A DNA stretch of 64,000 nucleotides from the NCBI RefSeq assembly GCF_017357425.1, contig NZ_CP014571.1, positions 4,216,001 to 4,280,000 on the forward strand, in the 5' to 3' direction. Below the pieces are notes generated by a model. That model made no database searches and was not told where the DNA came from. It saw only the letters and a list, made by a program, of their open reading frames with translations. The stretch comes from Arthrobacter sp. D5-1. Lineage in GTDB: Bacteria; Actinomycetota; Actinomycetes; Actinomycetales; Micrococcaceae. A program made the position numbers and the translations under genes. Below, piece by piece: positions 32,301-42,300 of this stretch; within the stretch, counting starts at the first letter, position 1; each line of letters begins with the position of its first letter.

Positions 32301-33892
32301 GCTGCACCAGCTTCCTGATGCGTGGCTTCACCGTGCTGTACCGGGCCGAGCCGCAGCTCCGTTCCGCCGAGCACTGCGCTGAATTCCTGGTCGTGGGTCA
32401 CGGAGACCACAGCCGTTCCGGCGTCCAGCAACTCTGAAAGGAACGACGCCAACTCCGCCCACGTGTTGGCGTCCTGGCCGAACGTAGGTTCATCGAGCAC
32501 CAGGACTTCGGGGTGCGCGGCAAGCACGGTGGCCACCGAGAGCCGCCGCTTCTCACCGCCGGAAAGGGTGTAGGGGTTGGCGTCCACCAAATGCGTCAGC
32601 CGCAGCCGCTCCAACAGTTCGTCCACCCGTTCTTCGCCGTGGCCTAAATGCCTGGGCCCAAACATGAGCTCGTCCAGGACCTTGCCTGTGACGAACTGGT
32701 GCTCCGGCTCCTGGAACACCGTCCCGATCCGTGAAATCAGCTGGTCTGCTTTCCACTTGAACGGGTCAATACCGGCCCCTTTGGAAAGCTCGACGGCGGC
32801 ACTCACTGTACCGTCCACCGGCGCTAAAAGGCCGGCCAACGTGAGCGCGAACGTGGACTTTCCAGCTCCGTTGGCTCCAGTGATGGTCAGTGCTTGGCCG
32901 GCCCTGACCTGCGCGGTGATTCCCGTTTGAACCGGGACGGGCGGGATGGTCTTGAAGCCCTTGCGCCGCGGCTTTTCCCGGGAAACTGCGAGGTCCTGGG
33001 CCGCGAGGAGCAGTGGGGCGGTGTGGGGTTGGCTGCGTCGTTGGCGGGTGGCCGGTACGTACCCCGGCACCCAAACGCCGGCAGCCATCAACAGGGTGCG
33101 GGCCTCGGACAGGACCTTGTCCGGCGGGCCGTCCAAAAGGACCCCGCCCGTTGCCTGGCCCGTTCCCGCCGCCGCCAGGGCACCCGGCTGCAGGACCACG
33201 ATCCTGTCCACCAAGTCCTTCCACACCGACACACGGTGCTCCACCACCACCAGCGTTGCGCCGGTCTTGTCCAGGCAACGCCGAACAGCATCCCGAACCT
33301 CCAGCACTCCGGCCGGATCCAGGTTGGCCGTGGGTTCGTCCAAGAGGATCAAGCCGGGACGCATCGCGAGAATCCCCGCCAGCGCAAGGCGCTGCTTCTG
33401 CCCCCCGGAGAGCGCCGCCGTCGGGTGGTCCAATGCCAATCCGCCGCCCGCGGCGGTACGCAACCCGACGTCGTCGAGCGCTTCATGGACGCGGGCCCAG
33501 ATCTCCTCTCGCGGCACGGCAAGGTTCTCCGCACCGAAAGCGACGTCGTCACCAACCCGCGACAGGACCACCTGCGTCTCGGGGTCTTGCTGCATGAGAC
33601 CGGCGCGGCCCCGCTGTTCCCGCGGAGCAACGCCGTCGATCAGCAGGGAACCTGACTCGTCCGAGTCGTCTTCCTCATCCCCCAGCACCCCCGCGAGGGC
33701 GTGCAGCAGTGTGGACTTGCCGGCGCCTGAAGGCCCCAGCAGCAACACCCGCTCGCCCGGTTCAATCCGGAGGTCAAGCCCATGAATGGCGGGAGCGGAC
33801 CTGCCGGCATGCCGCCAACCCCAGCCCTCGGCGGAGATGGCGGCAGGCCTCACCGGGCTGCTGTTCTTGCTGCCGCTCTGCGTGGCGGGCAT
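32297..33892 (-). CDS. ykoD: ECF transporter ATPase with two nucleotide-binding domains
   Basis: 531-aa tandem ABC ATPase supplying both A subunits. Domain 1 has Walker A LLGPSGAGKSTLLHA, signature LSGGQKQRLAL and Walker B LILLDEPTANLDP. Domain 2 has TGANGAGKSTFALTL, LSGGEKRRLSV and VLVLDEPTFGQD. Both sites look complete. It is coupled to ykoE by TGATG and to ykoC by ATGA. It energises uptake of a thiamin precursor in this operon. Confidence 0.9.
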   Translation of the reverse strand: MPATQSGSKNSSPVRPAAISAEGWGWRHAGRSAPAIHGLDLRIEPGERVLLLGPSGAGKSTLLHALAGVLGDEEDDSDESGSLLIDGVAPREQRGRAGLMQQDPETQVVLSRVGDDVAFGAENLAVPREEIWARVHEALDDVGLRTAAGGGLALDHPTAALSGGQKQRLALAGILAMRPGLILLDEPTANLDPAGVLEVRDAVRRCLDKTGATLVVVEHRVSVWKDLVDRIVVLQPGALAAAGTGQATGGVLLDGPPDKVLSEARTLLMAAGVWVPGYVPATRQRRSQPHTAPLLLAAQDLAVSREKPRRKGFKTIPPVPVQTGITAQVRAGQALTITGANGAGKSTFALTLAGLLAPVDGTVSAAVELSKGAGIDPFKWKADQLISRIGTVFQEPEHQFVTGKVLDELMFGPRHLGHGEERVDELLERLRLTHLVDANPYTLSGGEKRRLSVATVLAAHPEVLVLDEPTFGQDANTWAELASFLSELLDAGTAVVSVTHDQEFSAVLGGTELRLGPVQHGEATHQEAGAA

Positions 33893-34512
33893 CAGCTGAA
33901 GACAGGCTCCGACGCGGCCTTGCGCGATGCGAAGGAGCTCAGGACGCCGGTTTTAGCCAAGCCGCGGGTGGCAACCCAGGACAGGGCGCCGGCGATGATG
34001 GCACCCGAGATGGTGGTGAAAGTGATGTACGCCAGTTTGTCCACTGCCTCGTAGGCGATGTTCCAGCCCCACGGGAGGAAGGAGTCGTTCAGGCCGCAGA
34101 AGAGGCCCGCACCGGCACCGGCGAGGAGGGCCGTGGGCAGGTTGAACTTCTTGTACCGGAAAGCGGCGAAGATGAGCTCTGCGCCCAGACCCTGCAGGAC
34201 ACCGGAAATCAGGACGGTGGTGCCGTATTGGGAACCCATGATCAGCTCACCGGTGGCCGCGACAGCTTCGCAGAACAACGCTGCGCCCGGTTTGCGGATA
34301 ATGAGCATTCCCAGGACTGCGGGGATCATCCAGCCACCGGCGATCAGGCCGGTGAGCGGCGGATACGTCGCGTTCATGGGGATGGATACCAGCGCGGCGC
34401 CCTGGGACCAGGCCCAGAAGATCACGCCGCCTGCGATGGCGATCAATGCCGCCACAACGATGTCTACAACACGCCAGTTATAACTGGTCTTCTTCACGTT
34501 TACCGTGGTCAT
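33892..34512 (-). CDS. ykoE: ECF transporter substrate-binding (S) component, thiamin/HMP type
   Basis: 206-aa hydrophobic YkoE-family S component with about six helices, including VVDIVVAALIAIAGGVIFWA, QYGTTVLISGVLQGLGAELI and a C-terminal GAIIAGALSWV. AGGAGG precedes ATG 34512 by 6 nt, so I do not use the longer open frame. It is the first gene after a TPP riboswitch, which supports import of thiamin or hydroxymethylpyrimidine. Confidence 0.9.
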   Translation of the reverse strand: MTTVNVKKTSYNWRVVDIVVAALIAIAGGVIFWAWSQGAALVSIPMNATYPPLTGLIAGGWMIPAVLGMLIIRKPGAALFCEAVAATGELIMGSQYGTTVLISGVLQGLGAELIFAAFRYKKFNLPTALLAGAGAGLFCGLNDSFLPWGWNIAYEAVDKLAYITFTTISGAIIAGALSWVATRGLAKTGVLSSFASRKAASEPVFS

Positions 34513-34587
34513 TTTCTGCCTCCTGAGGTTACAGGAGGGGAAAGTGCTCCCCGGATTTCCCATCGGCCTGCGCCGCCTGGATCCGGA

Positions 34588-34722
34588 CACTCTGAGAAGC
34601 TCGACTCCCTTGCGCCGGTACTAACCGGATCAGGTTCGAGGGTCTGCGGCTGTCCGCACTCTCAGCGCCCTCGCGTCTCCTGCATCTCTGCAAGGTCCGA
34701 CGGCGGCGCTCCCCTGTCGTTA
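34588..34722 (-). ncRNA. TPP riboswitch (THI element)
   Basis: Read on the minus strand, the element begins near GGGGAGCGCC and contains GCTGAGAG. It then has the diagnostic AACCTGATCCGGTTAGTACC, ending in the closing helix segment near CTTCTCAGAGT. It lies 75 nt before the ykoE start and should lower ykoEDC expression when thiamin pyrophosphate is high. The rest of this 440-nt gap (34723-34953) carries promoter DNA for both directions; I see no further gene there. Confidence 0.93.
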
Positions 34723-34953
34723 TCAAATCTGCCCTGATGGGCTGGTTCAGTTTACACCTGCCCGTGTTGTGGGCGATGGTCCGATGCCGGCCGGTGGTCA
34801 CAATCGGGCGATCCGGGGGCCCGTGCGTGGGGTTGCGTGCGTTGCGGGGCCCGCTCTGCACCCCTCGCGCCGGTTTTGGCCTGTACATCCGGCCCCACAA
34901 CGAGACCTGAGAGAATGATCCAGCAGACTCGACCGCGGCAAAGGGGCACTTTC

Positions 34954-35652
34954 ATGACGGACCTACCCATTCAGGATCACCCTGCCGGCGAGGGCACCAT
35001 ATCCGAGCCCCGGCTTGCTGCCAGTGTCATCCTGCTCCGTGATGCCCCGGGCGGGATAGAGGCGTTCGTCCAGCACCGGGTCAGCACCATGGACTTCGCC
35101 GCCGGAATGGTGGTCTTCCCGGGCGGCCGGGTGGATGCTGCGGACGAGTCAGGCTGGGACTACCCAGCGGACCTGCTTCAACGCCACGCTGCCGCCTGGC
35201 GTTCGAGTTCCATCGCCACCGGCGCCACCTCAACGCAGGCCGAAACCAACGCAGGGACGGTCCTCACCGCCGCAATCCGCGAAGTCCAGGAGGAGTCCGG
35301 GCTCAGCATCAGTGCCGCGGATCTCCGCCCTTGGGCCAACTGGATCACGCCTACGGACATGCCGAAGCGCTTTGACACCTACTTCTACGTTGCCAGGCCT
35401 TCCCCGGGAGCCGAGCCGCAGCATCAAACCACGGAGGCCTGGCAATCGTTGTGGATGCCAGTAGACGGAATCCTGGAAGCGGAAGCGGCCGGGACCCTGA
35501 AGCTGATGCCGCCCACCTATTACCTGCTCAAGGAAATCGCTGAGTTTGATTCCGTGGATGCTGCCTGGTCGGCAGAGCACCCCGTTGTTCCCGTGCTGGC
35601 CCCTGTTGGGTCCTTGGCAGCGTTCCTGAAAGAGCGCGAAAGCCGACGCTGA
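34954..35652 (+). CDS. Nudix hydrolase, NUDT19/NUDT7-like
   Basis: 232-aa Nudix enzyme. The catalytic REVQEESGL helix is intact, while the preceding VFPGGRVDAADE loop is separated from it by an insertion of about 45 residues. This arrangement is typical of the NUDT19/NUDT7-related group, whose members can act on CoA derivatives or NDP-sugars. An AAGGGG lies 8 nt before ATG 34954; the open frame upstream is ignored because it crosses the promoter region. The exact substrate is unknown. Confidence 0.87.
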   Translation: MTDLPIQDHPAGEGTISEPRLAASVILLRDAPGGIEAFVQHRVSTMDFAAGMVVFPGGRVDAADESGWDYPADLLQRHAAAWRSSSIATGATSTQAETNAGTVLTAAIREVQEESGLSISAADLRPWANWITPTDMPKRFDTYFYVARPSPGAEPQHQTTEAWQSLWMPVDGILEAEAAGTLKLMPPTYYLLKEIAEFDSVDAAWSAEHPVVPVLAPVGSLAAFLKERESRR

Positions 35653-35688
35653 CTCTGGAGTCGGCCCACGGACGGCTAGGCTGGGGGC

Positions 35689-35949
35689 ATGAACCTCTTC
35701 TTCAAGCTGATCGGTGCCGGAGTAAGCCTCGGAGCGGGCTTCGTAGGCACCAAACTCGTCAACAAAGGGTGGGAAAAGGCAACTGGCAACAAACCACCCC
35801 TGGGCAACGACGACATGGAAACGAGCTTGCGTTCAGCACTGACTTTTGCGCTGATCTCAGCCTTCGTCAGCACCTTGATTCAGGTGTTGGCCAGCCGTGG
35901 CACACAGCGTGCCATTGCACGTTTCGCCAAGTCACACGACATCGTCTAG
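35689..35949 (+). CDS. DUF4235 membrane protein
   Basis: 86-aa small membrane protein matching the actinobacterial DUF4235 family. An amphipathic/hydrophobic N-terminal helix (LFFKLIGAGVSLGAGFVG) with the KLVNKGWEKATG motif is followed by a second helix (LTFALISAFVSTLIQVLA). GGGGG precedes the ATG. Function unknown. A long hairpin lies between it and the convergent mrpG. Confidence 0.85.
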   Translation: MNLFFKLIGAGVSLGAGFVGTKLVNKGWEKATGNKPPLGNDDMETSLRSALTFALISAFVSTLIQVLASRGTQRAIARFAKSHDIV

Positions 35950-35967
35950 CCCGCAACCACAGACAGC

Positions 35968-36031
35968 AACGCGGGGTCGCTTTGCCTCCACCTGATGGAA
36001 TGAACCAGTGGACGCAAGGCGACTCCGCGTT
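35968..36031. terminator. Long imperfect hairpin between DUF4235 and mrpG
   Basis: Arms 35968-35991 and 36008-36031 are complementary at 21 of 24 positions with a 16-nt loop. They lie between two converging genes (stops at 35949 and 36048). A two-way terminator is the simplest reading; a degenerate repeat palindrome is the alternative. Confidence 0.6.
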
Positions 36032-36047
36032 TGTGTGACCGGGACTT

Positions 36048-36440
36048 TTAGCGGTCGTTGCGGGGTTCTTGCCCCGCAGCCGCCCGTTGCACAACAGCCT
36101 CGAGTTCGTCCTTGGTGAGCATCTCGCGGTGGCCATGCTTGGTGCGGTAGGCGGAGCGACCCACCATATGGGCGGACACAGGTGCCGTCAACAACTGGAA
36201 AATCCATGCCACCAGCAGAACCGGCCAAACCCACCACGTTCGCATCTGCAGGCCAATAGCAGCAAGCATGAGGAACAGTCCCAGCACTTGGGGCTTGGTG
36301 GCTGCGTGCATGCGGCTCATGAGATCCGGGAATCGCAGCAAACCGATGGCGGCACCCAAGGACATCAAGGCTCCCACCACCAGGAAAACTGCGGTGACAG
36401 CATCGATCACGACATCCACGCCGGTGGCATCAGGACTCAT
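36048..36440 (-). CDS. mrpG: Mrp Na+/H+ antiporter subunit G
   Basis: 130-aa subunit with three helices, the MnhG/PhaG family pattern GLLRFPDLMSRMHAATKPQ, and a polar C-terminal tail. The ATG at 36440 gives the family length; the longer frame to 36476 is not used. Its start lies inside the end of mrpF (11-nt overlap). It is the last gene of the Mrp operon. Confidence 0.92.
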   Translation of the reverse strand: MSPDATGVDVVIDAVTAVFLVVGALMSLGAAIGLLRFPDLMSRMHAATKPQVLGLFLMLAAIGLQMRTWWVWPVLLVAWIFQLLTAPVSAHMVGRSAYRTKHGHREMLTKDELEAVVQRAAAGQEPRNDR

Positions 36441-36708
36441 TGTTCTGTTCCCTCCGTTCAGCCACGAAACGTGCAACGGTCACTGATCCGATGAATCCGA
36501 TCACCGCGAGGGCTACCAGCAGCATCAGGTTGTTGAGGTGCCTGTTCATCGCCATGTCGATCGCCAGTGCAGCACCCAGGATGGCCAGCAAGACATCCGA
36601 TGCCAGGACGCGGTCCAGCAGGGAAGGGCCGATCGCGATGCGGACAATCGCGCCCGCGGCAGCCAGGCTGAGGATCACCGCCGTGACCACAAGGATGATC
36701 TCCTTCAT
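36430..36708 (-). CDS. mrpF: Mrp Na+/H+ antiporter subunit F
   Basis: 92-aa three-helix MnhF/PhaF subunit with the conserved IAIGPSLLDRVLASDVL and an Asp in the second helix (GAALAIDMAMN). Overlaps mrpE by 4 nt and mrpG by 11 nt. Small helper subunit of the multi-subunit antiporter complex in the cytoplasmic membrane. Confidence 0.92.
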   Translation of the reverse strand: MKEIILVVTAVILSLAAAGAIVRIAIGPSLLDRVLASDVLLAILGAALAIDMAMNRHLNNLMLLVALAVIGFIGSVTVARFVAERREQNNES

Positions 36709-37271
36709 CGTGCTGCCCCTTCCATTCCCGGACGTACTTCAGCGTTGAGGGCTTCTACTTCTTCGCGCGTGCCCATGATCCGGATCAGCCGCGCTTCAAT
36801 GATCTGGACTTCCTCGCGAATTTTGTCGATGTCCGCTTCTTCGTAGATATTGAGCGCGTGCAGGTAAAGCGTGGACGTCGACCGGTCCACCTCCACCACC
36901 AGCGAGCCCGGAATCAGCGAGATAACGTGCCCCGTGGCCGTCACCATCAGGTCCGAGTGGCTGCGCAAGGGAACGGCGACGACGGCGCTGCGCACCTTGG
37001 GTCCCTTGACCACGGCCAGGAACAACACCAGGAAGCTCGCTGCCACCACTTTGGCGAGGAACATCAGGGCGAAGGGAATGGCGCGCAGGATGTTGAACCT
37101 GCCGCTCAGTTCCACTGGTGGAAGGTAGAACAGCTTGGCTACCAGCACGGCTATCAGCGCACCGAACAGCAGGTTTCCGGGACTGAAGTCCCGCCACAAT
37201 GCGCCCCAGACAATGACCAACCAAATGAGCAGCGGGAGTTCGGTGCGGAACGAAATGGGCTTACGGCTCAT
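36705..37271 (-). CDS. mrpE: Mrp Na+/H+ antiporter subunit E
   Basis: 188-aa MnhE/PhaE subunit. Two N-terminal helices (LPLLIWLVIVWGALWRDFS, LLFGALIAVLVAKLF) precede a soluble domain with VTATGHVISLIPGSLVVEVD and STLYLHALN, which is the family signature. The ATG at 37271 overlaps the mrpD stop by 4 nt. Confidence 0.92.
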   Translation of the reverse strand: MSRKPISFRTELPLLIWLVIVWGALWRDFSPGNLLFGALIAVLVAKLFYLPPVELSGRFNILRAIPFALMFLAKVVAASFLVLFLAVVKGPKVRSAVVAVPLRSHSDLMVTATGHVISLIPGSLVVEVDRSTSTLYLHALNIYEEADIDKIREEVQIIEARLIRIMGTREEVEALNAEVRPGMEGAAR

Positions 37272-38851
37272 TTGGCATCACCCGTCTGTGTTTCCTCGGG
37301 CGGCCCAAGCGGTGGCACCTCGACCGAGTCGCCCAGAACCGAGTGGATATAGGCCGAACGATCCAGCATGATTCCTGCGGAACCGTCAGCCACCTGGAAG
37401 AGCGGACCGGCGAAGACCGTCAGCGCGACACCGAAAACTACCAGTCCCGCCGTCGAACCAACCATGGTCCGCGGCAAGACGCCCACGTTCCGGGGATTCA
37501 GGAGAGCTGGGTCCGGATACTCAGCGTCTTCGGGCTTGCGCCAGAAGGCCCTGTTCCACACGCGGGCGATGGCCAGCAGCGTCAGGAGGCTGGTGACAAC
37601 GCCACCCACCACCAGCGTGATGGCCAAGGGTGTTCCCAAATCCACGCCGGCCTGCAGGAGGCCCAACTTTCCCAGGAAGCCAGAGAACGGCGGAATACCT
37701 GCGAGGTTCATGGCCGGGACGAAGAACAGCAAGGCCAGTAACGGGGAAAGCTTGGCCAAACCACCCAACCGGTCCATGGACGAGCTGCCGCCCCTGCGTT
37801 CTATGAGACCTGTGACCAGGAACAGGCTTGTCTGCACGGTGATGTGGTGCGCCACGTAGAAGACGGCGGCGCCCAACCCTGCCACGGAACTCATGGCCAG
37901 GCCGAACACCATGTACCCGATGTGGCTGACCAGGGTGAACGACAACAGACGCTTGATATCGCTTTGGGCCAGGGCACCTAGGATGCCCACCACCATGGTG
38001 AGTAATGCCACCACCATGAGTGGAACATTCAGGGTGTCGCCGGGGAACAAGAGCGTTTCCGTACGGACCATGGCGTAGACACCCACTTTGGTCAGCAAGC
38101 CCGCGAACACGGCCGTAACCGGAGCCGGCGCCGTCGGGTAGGAGTCAGGGAGCCAGAAGGACAGCGGGAACACGGCGGCCTTGATGCCGAAGGCCACCAA
38201 CAGCATGACGTGGAGGAGGTTTTGGGTGCCTTGGTCCAGTTCCGCCAATTTGATGGCAAGGTCCGCCATGGTGATGGTCCCCGTGGCCCCGTAGATCATG
38301 GCGATGGCGATGAGGAACAACACGGATGACACCACTGACACCACCACATAGGTGACGCCCGCACGGATGCGCGGCCCCGTGCCGCCCAACGTCATGAGCA
38401 CATAGCTCGCCGTCAGCAGGATCTCGAACCCTACGTAGAGGTTGAAGAGATCACCGGTGAGGAACGCGTTGGACACGCCCGCCACCAGGATCAGGTACGT
38501 GGGGTGGAAGATCGAGACGGGTGCTTCCTGGTCGCCGTCGGCCATGCCTTGACCGGTGGCGTAGATCAACACCGCAAGGCTCACCACGGTGGAGACAACC
38601 AACATGAGCGAGGAGAACTGGTCCACTACCAGGACCACGCCCCACGGCGGCAGCCATCCGCCCAAGGTGACCGACGTCGTCCCGCCGTCCCATACGGAAA
38701 TCAACAGGAGGCACTCGAGCAACAGCGTTGCACTCAGGATGCCGATGCTCACCACACGCTGCGCGGTGTGGTGCCGGATCAGCAGGAACGCAAGAGCGGC
38801 ACCCAGAATCGGCAGGAGGACAGCTAGCGGCGACAGGTTTGCGAGATTCAC
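37268..38851 (-). CDS. mrpD: Mrp Na+/H+ antiporter subunit D
   Basis: 527-aa proton-translocating subunit homologous to complex I NuoM/NuoN, with about 14 helices. The conserved region AVFPLSFWLPDSYPTAPAPV contains the key lysine-linked helix, and LLSFTLVSHIGYMVFGLAM follows. It works with MrpA to exchange Na+ for H+. It overlaps mrpC and mrpE by 4 nt each. Confidence 0.93.
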   Translation of the reverse strand: MNLANLSPLAVLLPILGAALAFLLIRHHTAQRVVSIGILSATLLLECLLLISVWDGGTTSVTLGGWLPPWGVVLVVDQFSSLMLVVSTVVSLAVLIYATGQGMADGDQEAPVSIFHPTYLILVAGVSNAFLTGDLFNLYVGFEILLTASYVLMTLGGTGPRIRAGVTYVVVSVVSSVLFLIAIAMIYGATGTITMADLAIKLAELDQGTQNLLHVMLLVAFGIKAAVFPLSFWLPDSYPTAPAPVTAVFAGLLTKVGVYAMVRTETLLFPGDTLNVPLMVVALLTMVVGILGALAQSDIKRLLSFTLVSHIGYMVFGLAMSSVAGLGAAVFYVAHHITVQTSLFLVTGLIERRGGSSSMDRLGGLAKLSPLLALLFFVPAMNLAGIPPFSGFLGKLGLLQAGVDLGTPLAITLVVGGVVTSLLTLLAIARVWNRAFWRKPEDAEYPDPALLNPRNVGVLPRTMVGSTAGLVVFGVALTVFAGPLFQVADGSAGIMLDRSAYIHSVLGDSVEVPPLGPPEETQTGDAK

Positions 38852-39348
38852 GCGCTGCCTCCTTCCTGGTTCGGTGCCTTGCTCGGGGTTTCGGTTGCTT
38901 CGGGGTGGGTGTGGTCCGAGGTGGTGGCAGGGGTGACGGCGAACTCCGAGGTTTCCAAGGGCACAATGGCGTCGTCCTCGGCATCGAAGCTGGGCGTCTT
39001 GGCTACGCGACGGTCCTCAAGGTCATCCTGGATTTCGTCCTGCCGTGCCAGGACCCACGTGCGGTAGATGATGCCCAGCATGAAGGCCGTCACGGCGAAG
39101 GAAATGACGATCGAGGTGAGGATCAGAGCTTGGGGCAAAGGATCGCTATAGGCGTCCGGGCTGGTTTCCTTGGTGAACAAGGGTGCCAATCCGGCGTATC
39201 CGCCGGTGGTCAGGATCAGGATGTTGGTGGCATTGGCCAGCAACATCAAGCCCAACAGCACGCGCGTCAGGCTCCGCTCCAGGAGCAAGTAGATGCCGCA
39301 GGCGTACAAAACGCCCATGACGATCAGCAGGGTCAGGTTGATGCTCAT
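38848..39348 (-). CDS. mrpC: Mrp Na+/H+ antiporter subunit C
   Basis: 166-aa NuoK-like subunit with three helices in the first 110 residues (GVLYACGIYLLLERSLTRVL, ANATNILILTTGG, and a helix ending FAVTAFMLGI). A long polar tail of about 55 residues follows; the tail makes it longer than the usual 110-125 aa. It is coupled on both sides by 4-nt overlaps. Confidence 0.92.
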   Translation of the reverse strand: MSINLTLLIVMGVLYACGIYLLLERSLTRVLLGLMLLANATNILILTTGGYAGLAPLFTKETSPDAYSDPLPQALILTSIVISFAVTAFMLGIIYRTWVLARQDEIQDDLEDRRVAKTPSFDAEDDAIVPLETSEFAVTPATTSDHTHPEATETPSKAPNQEGGSA

Positions 39349-42300
39349 GCGGTACCTTTCCCGGATGCGGCGGATTCAGCGGCTTCGCCTGCAAGGTCGG
39401 CGGCGTCTTCCTCTGCCAGGGGCGCGCCCTGGCCCTCAAAGTGTTCATCGATTTCGGCACCGAGGCTGCGGAGAACGTCGAGTGCCAGGCCCACCACCAC
39501 GATGTACACGCCGATGTCGAAGATGGTGGAGGTGACAAACTTGACGTCTCCGAAGACCGGCAGCCAGAACTCGATGATCGCGCTCTGGAACACCTGTCCG
39601 CCGAGGAAGAGCGGTACCAGGCCCGAGGCTGCCGCCGTCGCGAGTCCCGTCCCCAAGAGAGTTCCGGCGCTGACTGTCGCAGCCTCGCTCAACTCGAACC
39701 GGCCGCCCGCAAGGTACCGGATGGTCAGGGCGAGGCCCGCGGTGAGGCCACCGGCGAAACCGCCGCCCGGAAGGTTATGGCCGGCAAGGAGGAGGTAGAT
39801 GGAGAAGACGATCATCGAGTGGAAAATCAGCCTGGTCACCACTTCGAAGATGATCGAGCGGCGTTCCGGAGCCAAGGTGCGGCCCGCCACCAGCCACGCG
39901 TCGCGGCTGACGTCAGTGAACTTTTTGGCCACGGCCAGCGTGGCACCGTCCCGGGAGTCACGGTCGACGCCGGTGCGGCGCCCCACGCTGCCTTCCGGCA
40001 CAGCCTCCGAGGTCTTGATCCGATCGCCGCGGCTGCGGACGAAGATCAGGCTGGCCACGCCCGTGGCCGCGATGGCGAGGACTGAAATTTCGCCGAACGT
40101 GTCCCAGGCGCGAATGTCCACCAAGGTCACGTTGACGACGTTCAGCCCGCCACCGCCCTCGTACGCCAGCCGGGGGAAGTCCAAGGAAACAGGGGTGGCC
40201 ACGCGTGCGCCCATGGCGTAAATCGCTACGAAGATCATGGTGATGCCGAATGCCGCACCGATGATCACGCGGATCACCCGAAGCCTGCCACCGGTCCTGT
40301 CCCGGAGCTCTGCCGGCAGGCTGCGCATGGCGAGCACGAACGCCACCAGGACGATGGTCTCCACCAGCATCTGTGTCAGTGCCAGGTCCGGAGCGCCCTG
40401 CAAAGCGAACATGAGGGCAATGCCGTAGCCCGTCACCGACACCATGAGGACCGCAAGGAAACGCTTGTTGGCCCGGACAGCGGCCAACGCACCCACCACG
40501 ATTCCCGCTCCGGCAACCATTTGCAGCGGAGAGTTGGGGTCGATGAAGTAGATGCCTTCCGGCAGCGGCTTGTTGGCCGCTATCAAGGCGGCCAGCGGTA
40601 CAGCGAAGGCGACGGTGAGGATGACCGTCAAGTAGAAGTAGAGCGAACCACGCTGCGTACGGCCAGTGACCCAGACAGCGATGTCGTCCAGCGCGCCGAT
40701 GGTGTGCTGGTAGGCCCGGTCGCCATCAATCCAGTCCGGAACCAGGCTTTGCGCCCGGGAAACGATGTTGCGTCCGTAGAACATCGCAGCGCCTGCCACG
40801 AACGTTACCGCTGTCAGCCCCAGTGCAGGGGTGAGGCCGTGCCACAAAGCCAGGTGCCCGGCGTCGACCGCGTCCGGCCGATCGGCGAACAGCGCCGCAT
40901 AAGGCTGGATCCAGGTGTCCACAGGGGCCGGCCACACTCCGTAGGCAATGGTGAGCAGGCTCAAGATGGCAGGCGCGGCCAGGAACGCGGGCTTAATGGG
41001 TTTGAACGGCGTAGGGTCAACGCCCGGTTTGCTGGCGAACGCGCCCCACATGAACCGGGCGCTGTAGGCGAACGTCAGGATGGACCCGATCACCAGGCCC
41101 ACCAGAATCCAGACGCCCCAGGCAGGTGCGTCATTGCCCGTGCCGTAGTGAACGAATGCTTCGAAGACTGATTCCTTGGCAACGAAGCCAGCCAAAGGAG
41201 GCACTCCGGCCATGGACGCTGCGGCGATCGCTGCCACTACTCCAAGGGCGCGGGATGAGCGGAAGACGCCGGAAAGCTTGCGGATATCGCGCGTTCCTGA
41301 CTGGTGGTCAATGATGCCAACCACCAGGAACAGCGCGGCCTTGAACAAGCCGTGGGCAAGGAGCAGCCCGAGTCCGGCCAGCGCCGCATCCGGGCGTCCG
41401 AGCCCCACCACCATGGTGAGGAAGCCGAGTTGGCTGACGGTGCCATAGGCCAGGATGAGCTTGATATCAGTCTGCCGGAGGGCCCGGTACCCACCCACAA
41501 GCATGGTGGCCAACCCGAGCCCCAGGACAACCGGCAGCCAGAATTCCGACTCGGAAAAGCCCGGCGCCAGGCGCGCCACGATGTAGATGCCGGCCTTCAC
41601 CATCGCCGCTGCGTGCAGGTACGCACTGACGGGAGTGGGGGCTGCCATGGCGCCCGGCAGCCAGAAGTGGAACGGAACCAGCGCCGATTTTGTCACCGCA
41701 CCGGCCAGGATAAGTACGACGGCGGCCGTCACCGCACCCTGCATGGGCCCGGTCATGAGGGCTGGGGCTTGGTCCAAAATAGCCGAGATGCGGTAGGTTC
41801 CCGCTGCCTGGCCCATGATGATGAGGCCAACGAGCATAGCGAGGCCACCAGCGGTGGTGACCATCAGTGCCTGCAGTGCGGAGCGGCGTGCTGCCAAACG
41901 GGTACGCGCGTAGCCGATCAGCAGGTAGGACAGGATGGTGGTGAGCTCCCAGAAGATGAACAGCATGAGGAGGTCATCGGAGGTCACCAAGCCGAACATG
42001 GCTCCGGCGAAGGCCAGCAATTGGGCGCCGAAGCCGCCGAGGTCCGCGTCCTTGTTCTTGAAGTACCGGGCGCAATAGACCAGTACCAGGGAACCGACTC
42101 CGAGGATCAGGAGGGACATGATCCACGCCAACGGATCCATGCGGAAGGCCAGCTCCAATTTCAAGCTGGGTATCCACGGAAGGATTTCTTCTATGCCGCC
42201 ACCGGAATATACAGGGCCGTACTGGAAGATCAGCCAAATGAAGGCCGCCGCCGGTACCGCTGCCAGGACGTAGAAGGCGTTCCTGCCGAGTTTGCTGAAG

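Noticed and set aside
34837..34953. Longer N-terminus for the Nudix protein
   Set aside because: It would start inside the promoter region, is Arg/Pro-rich, and a good ribosome site exists for ATG 34954.
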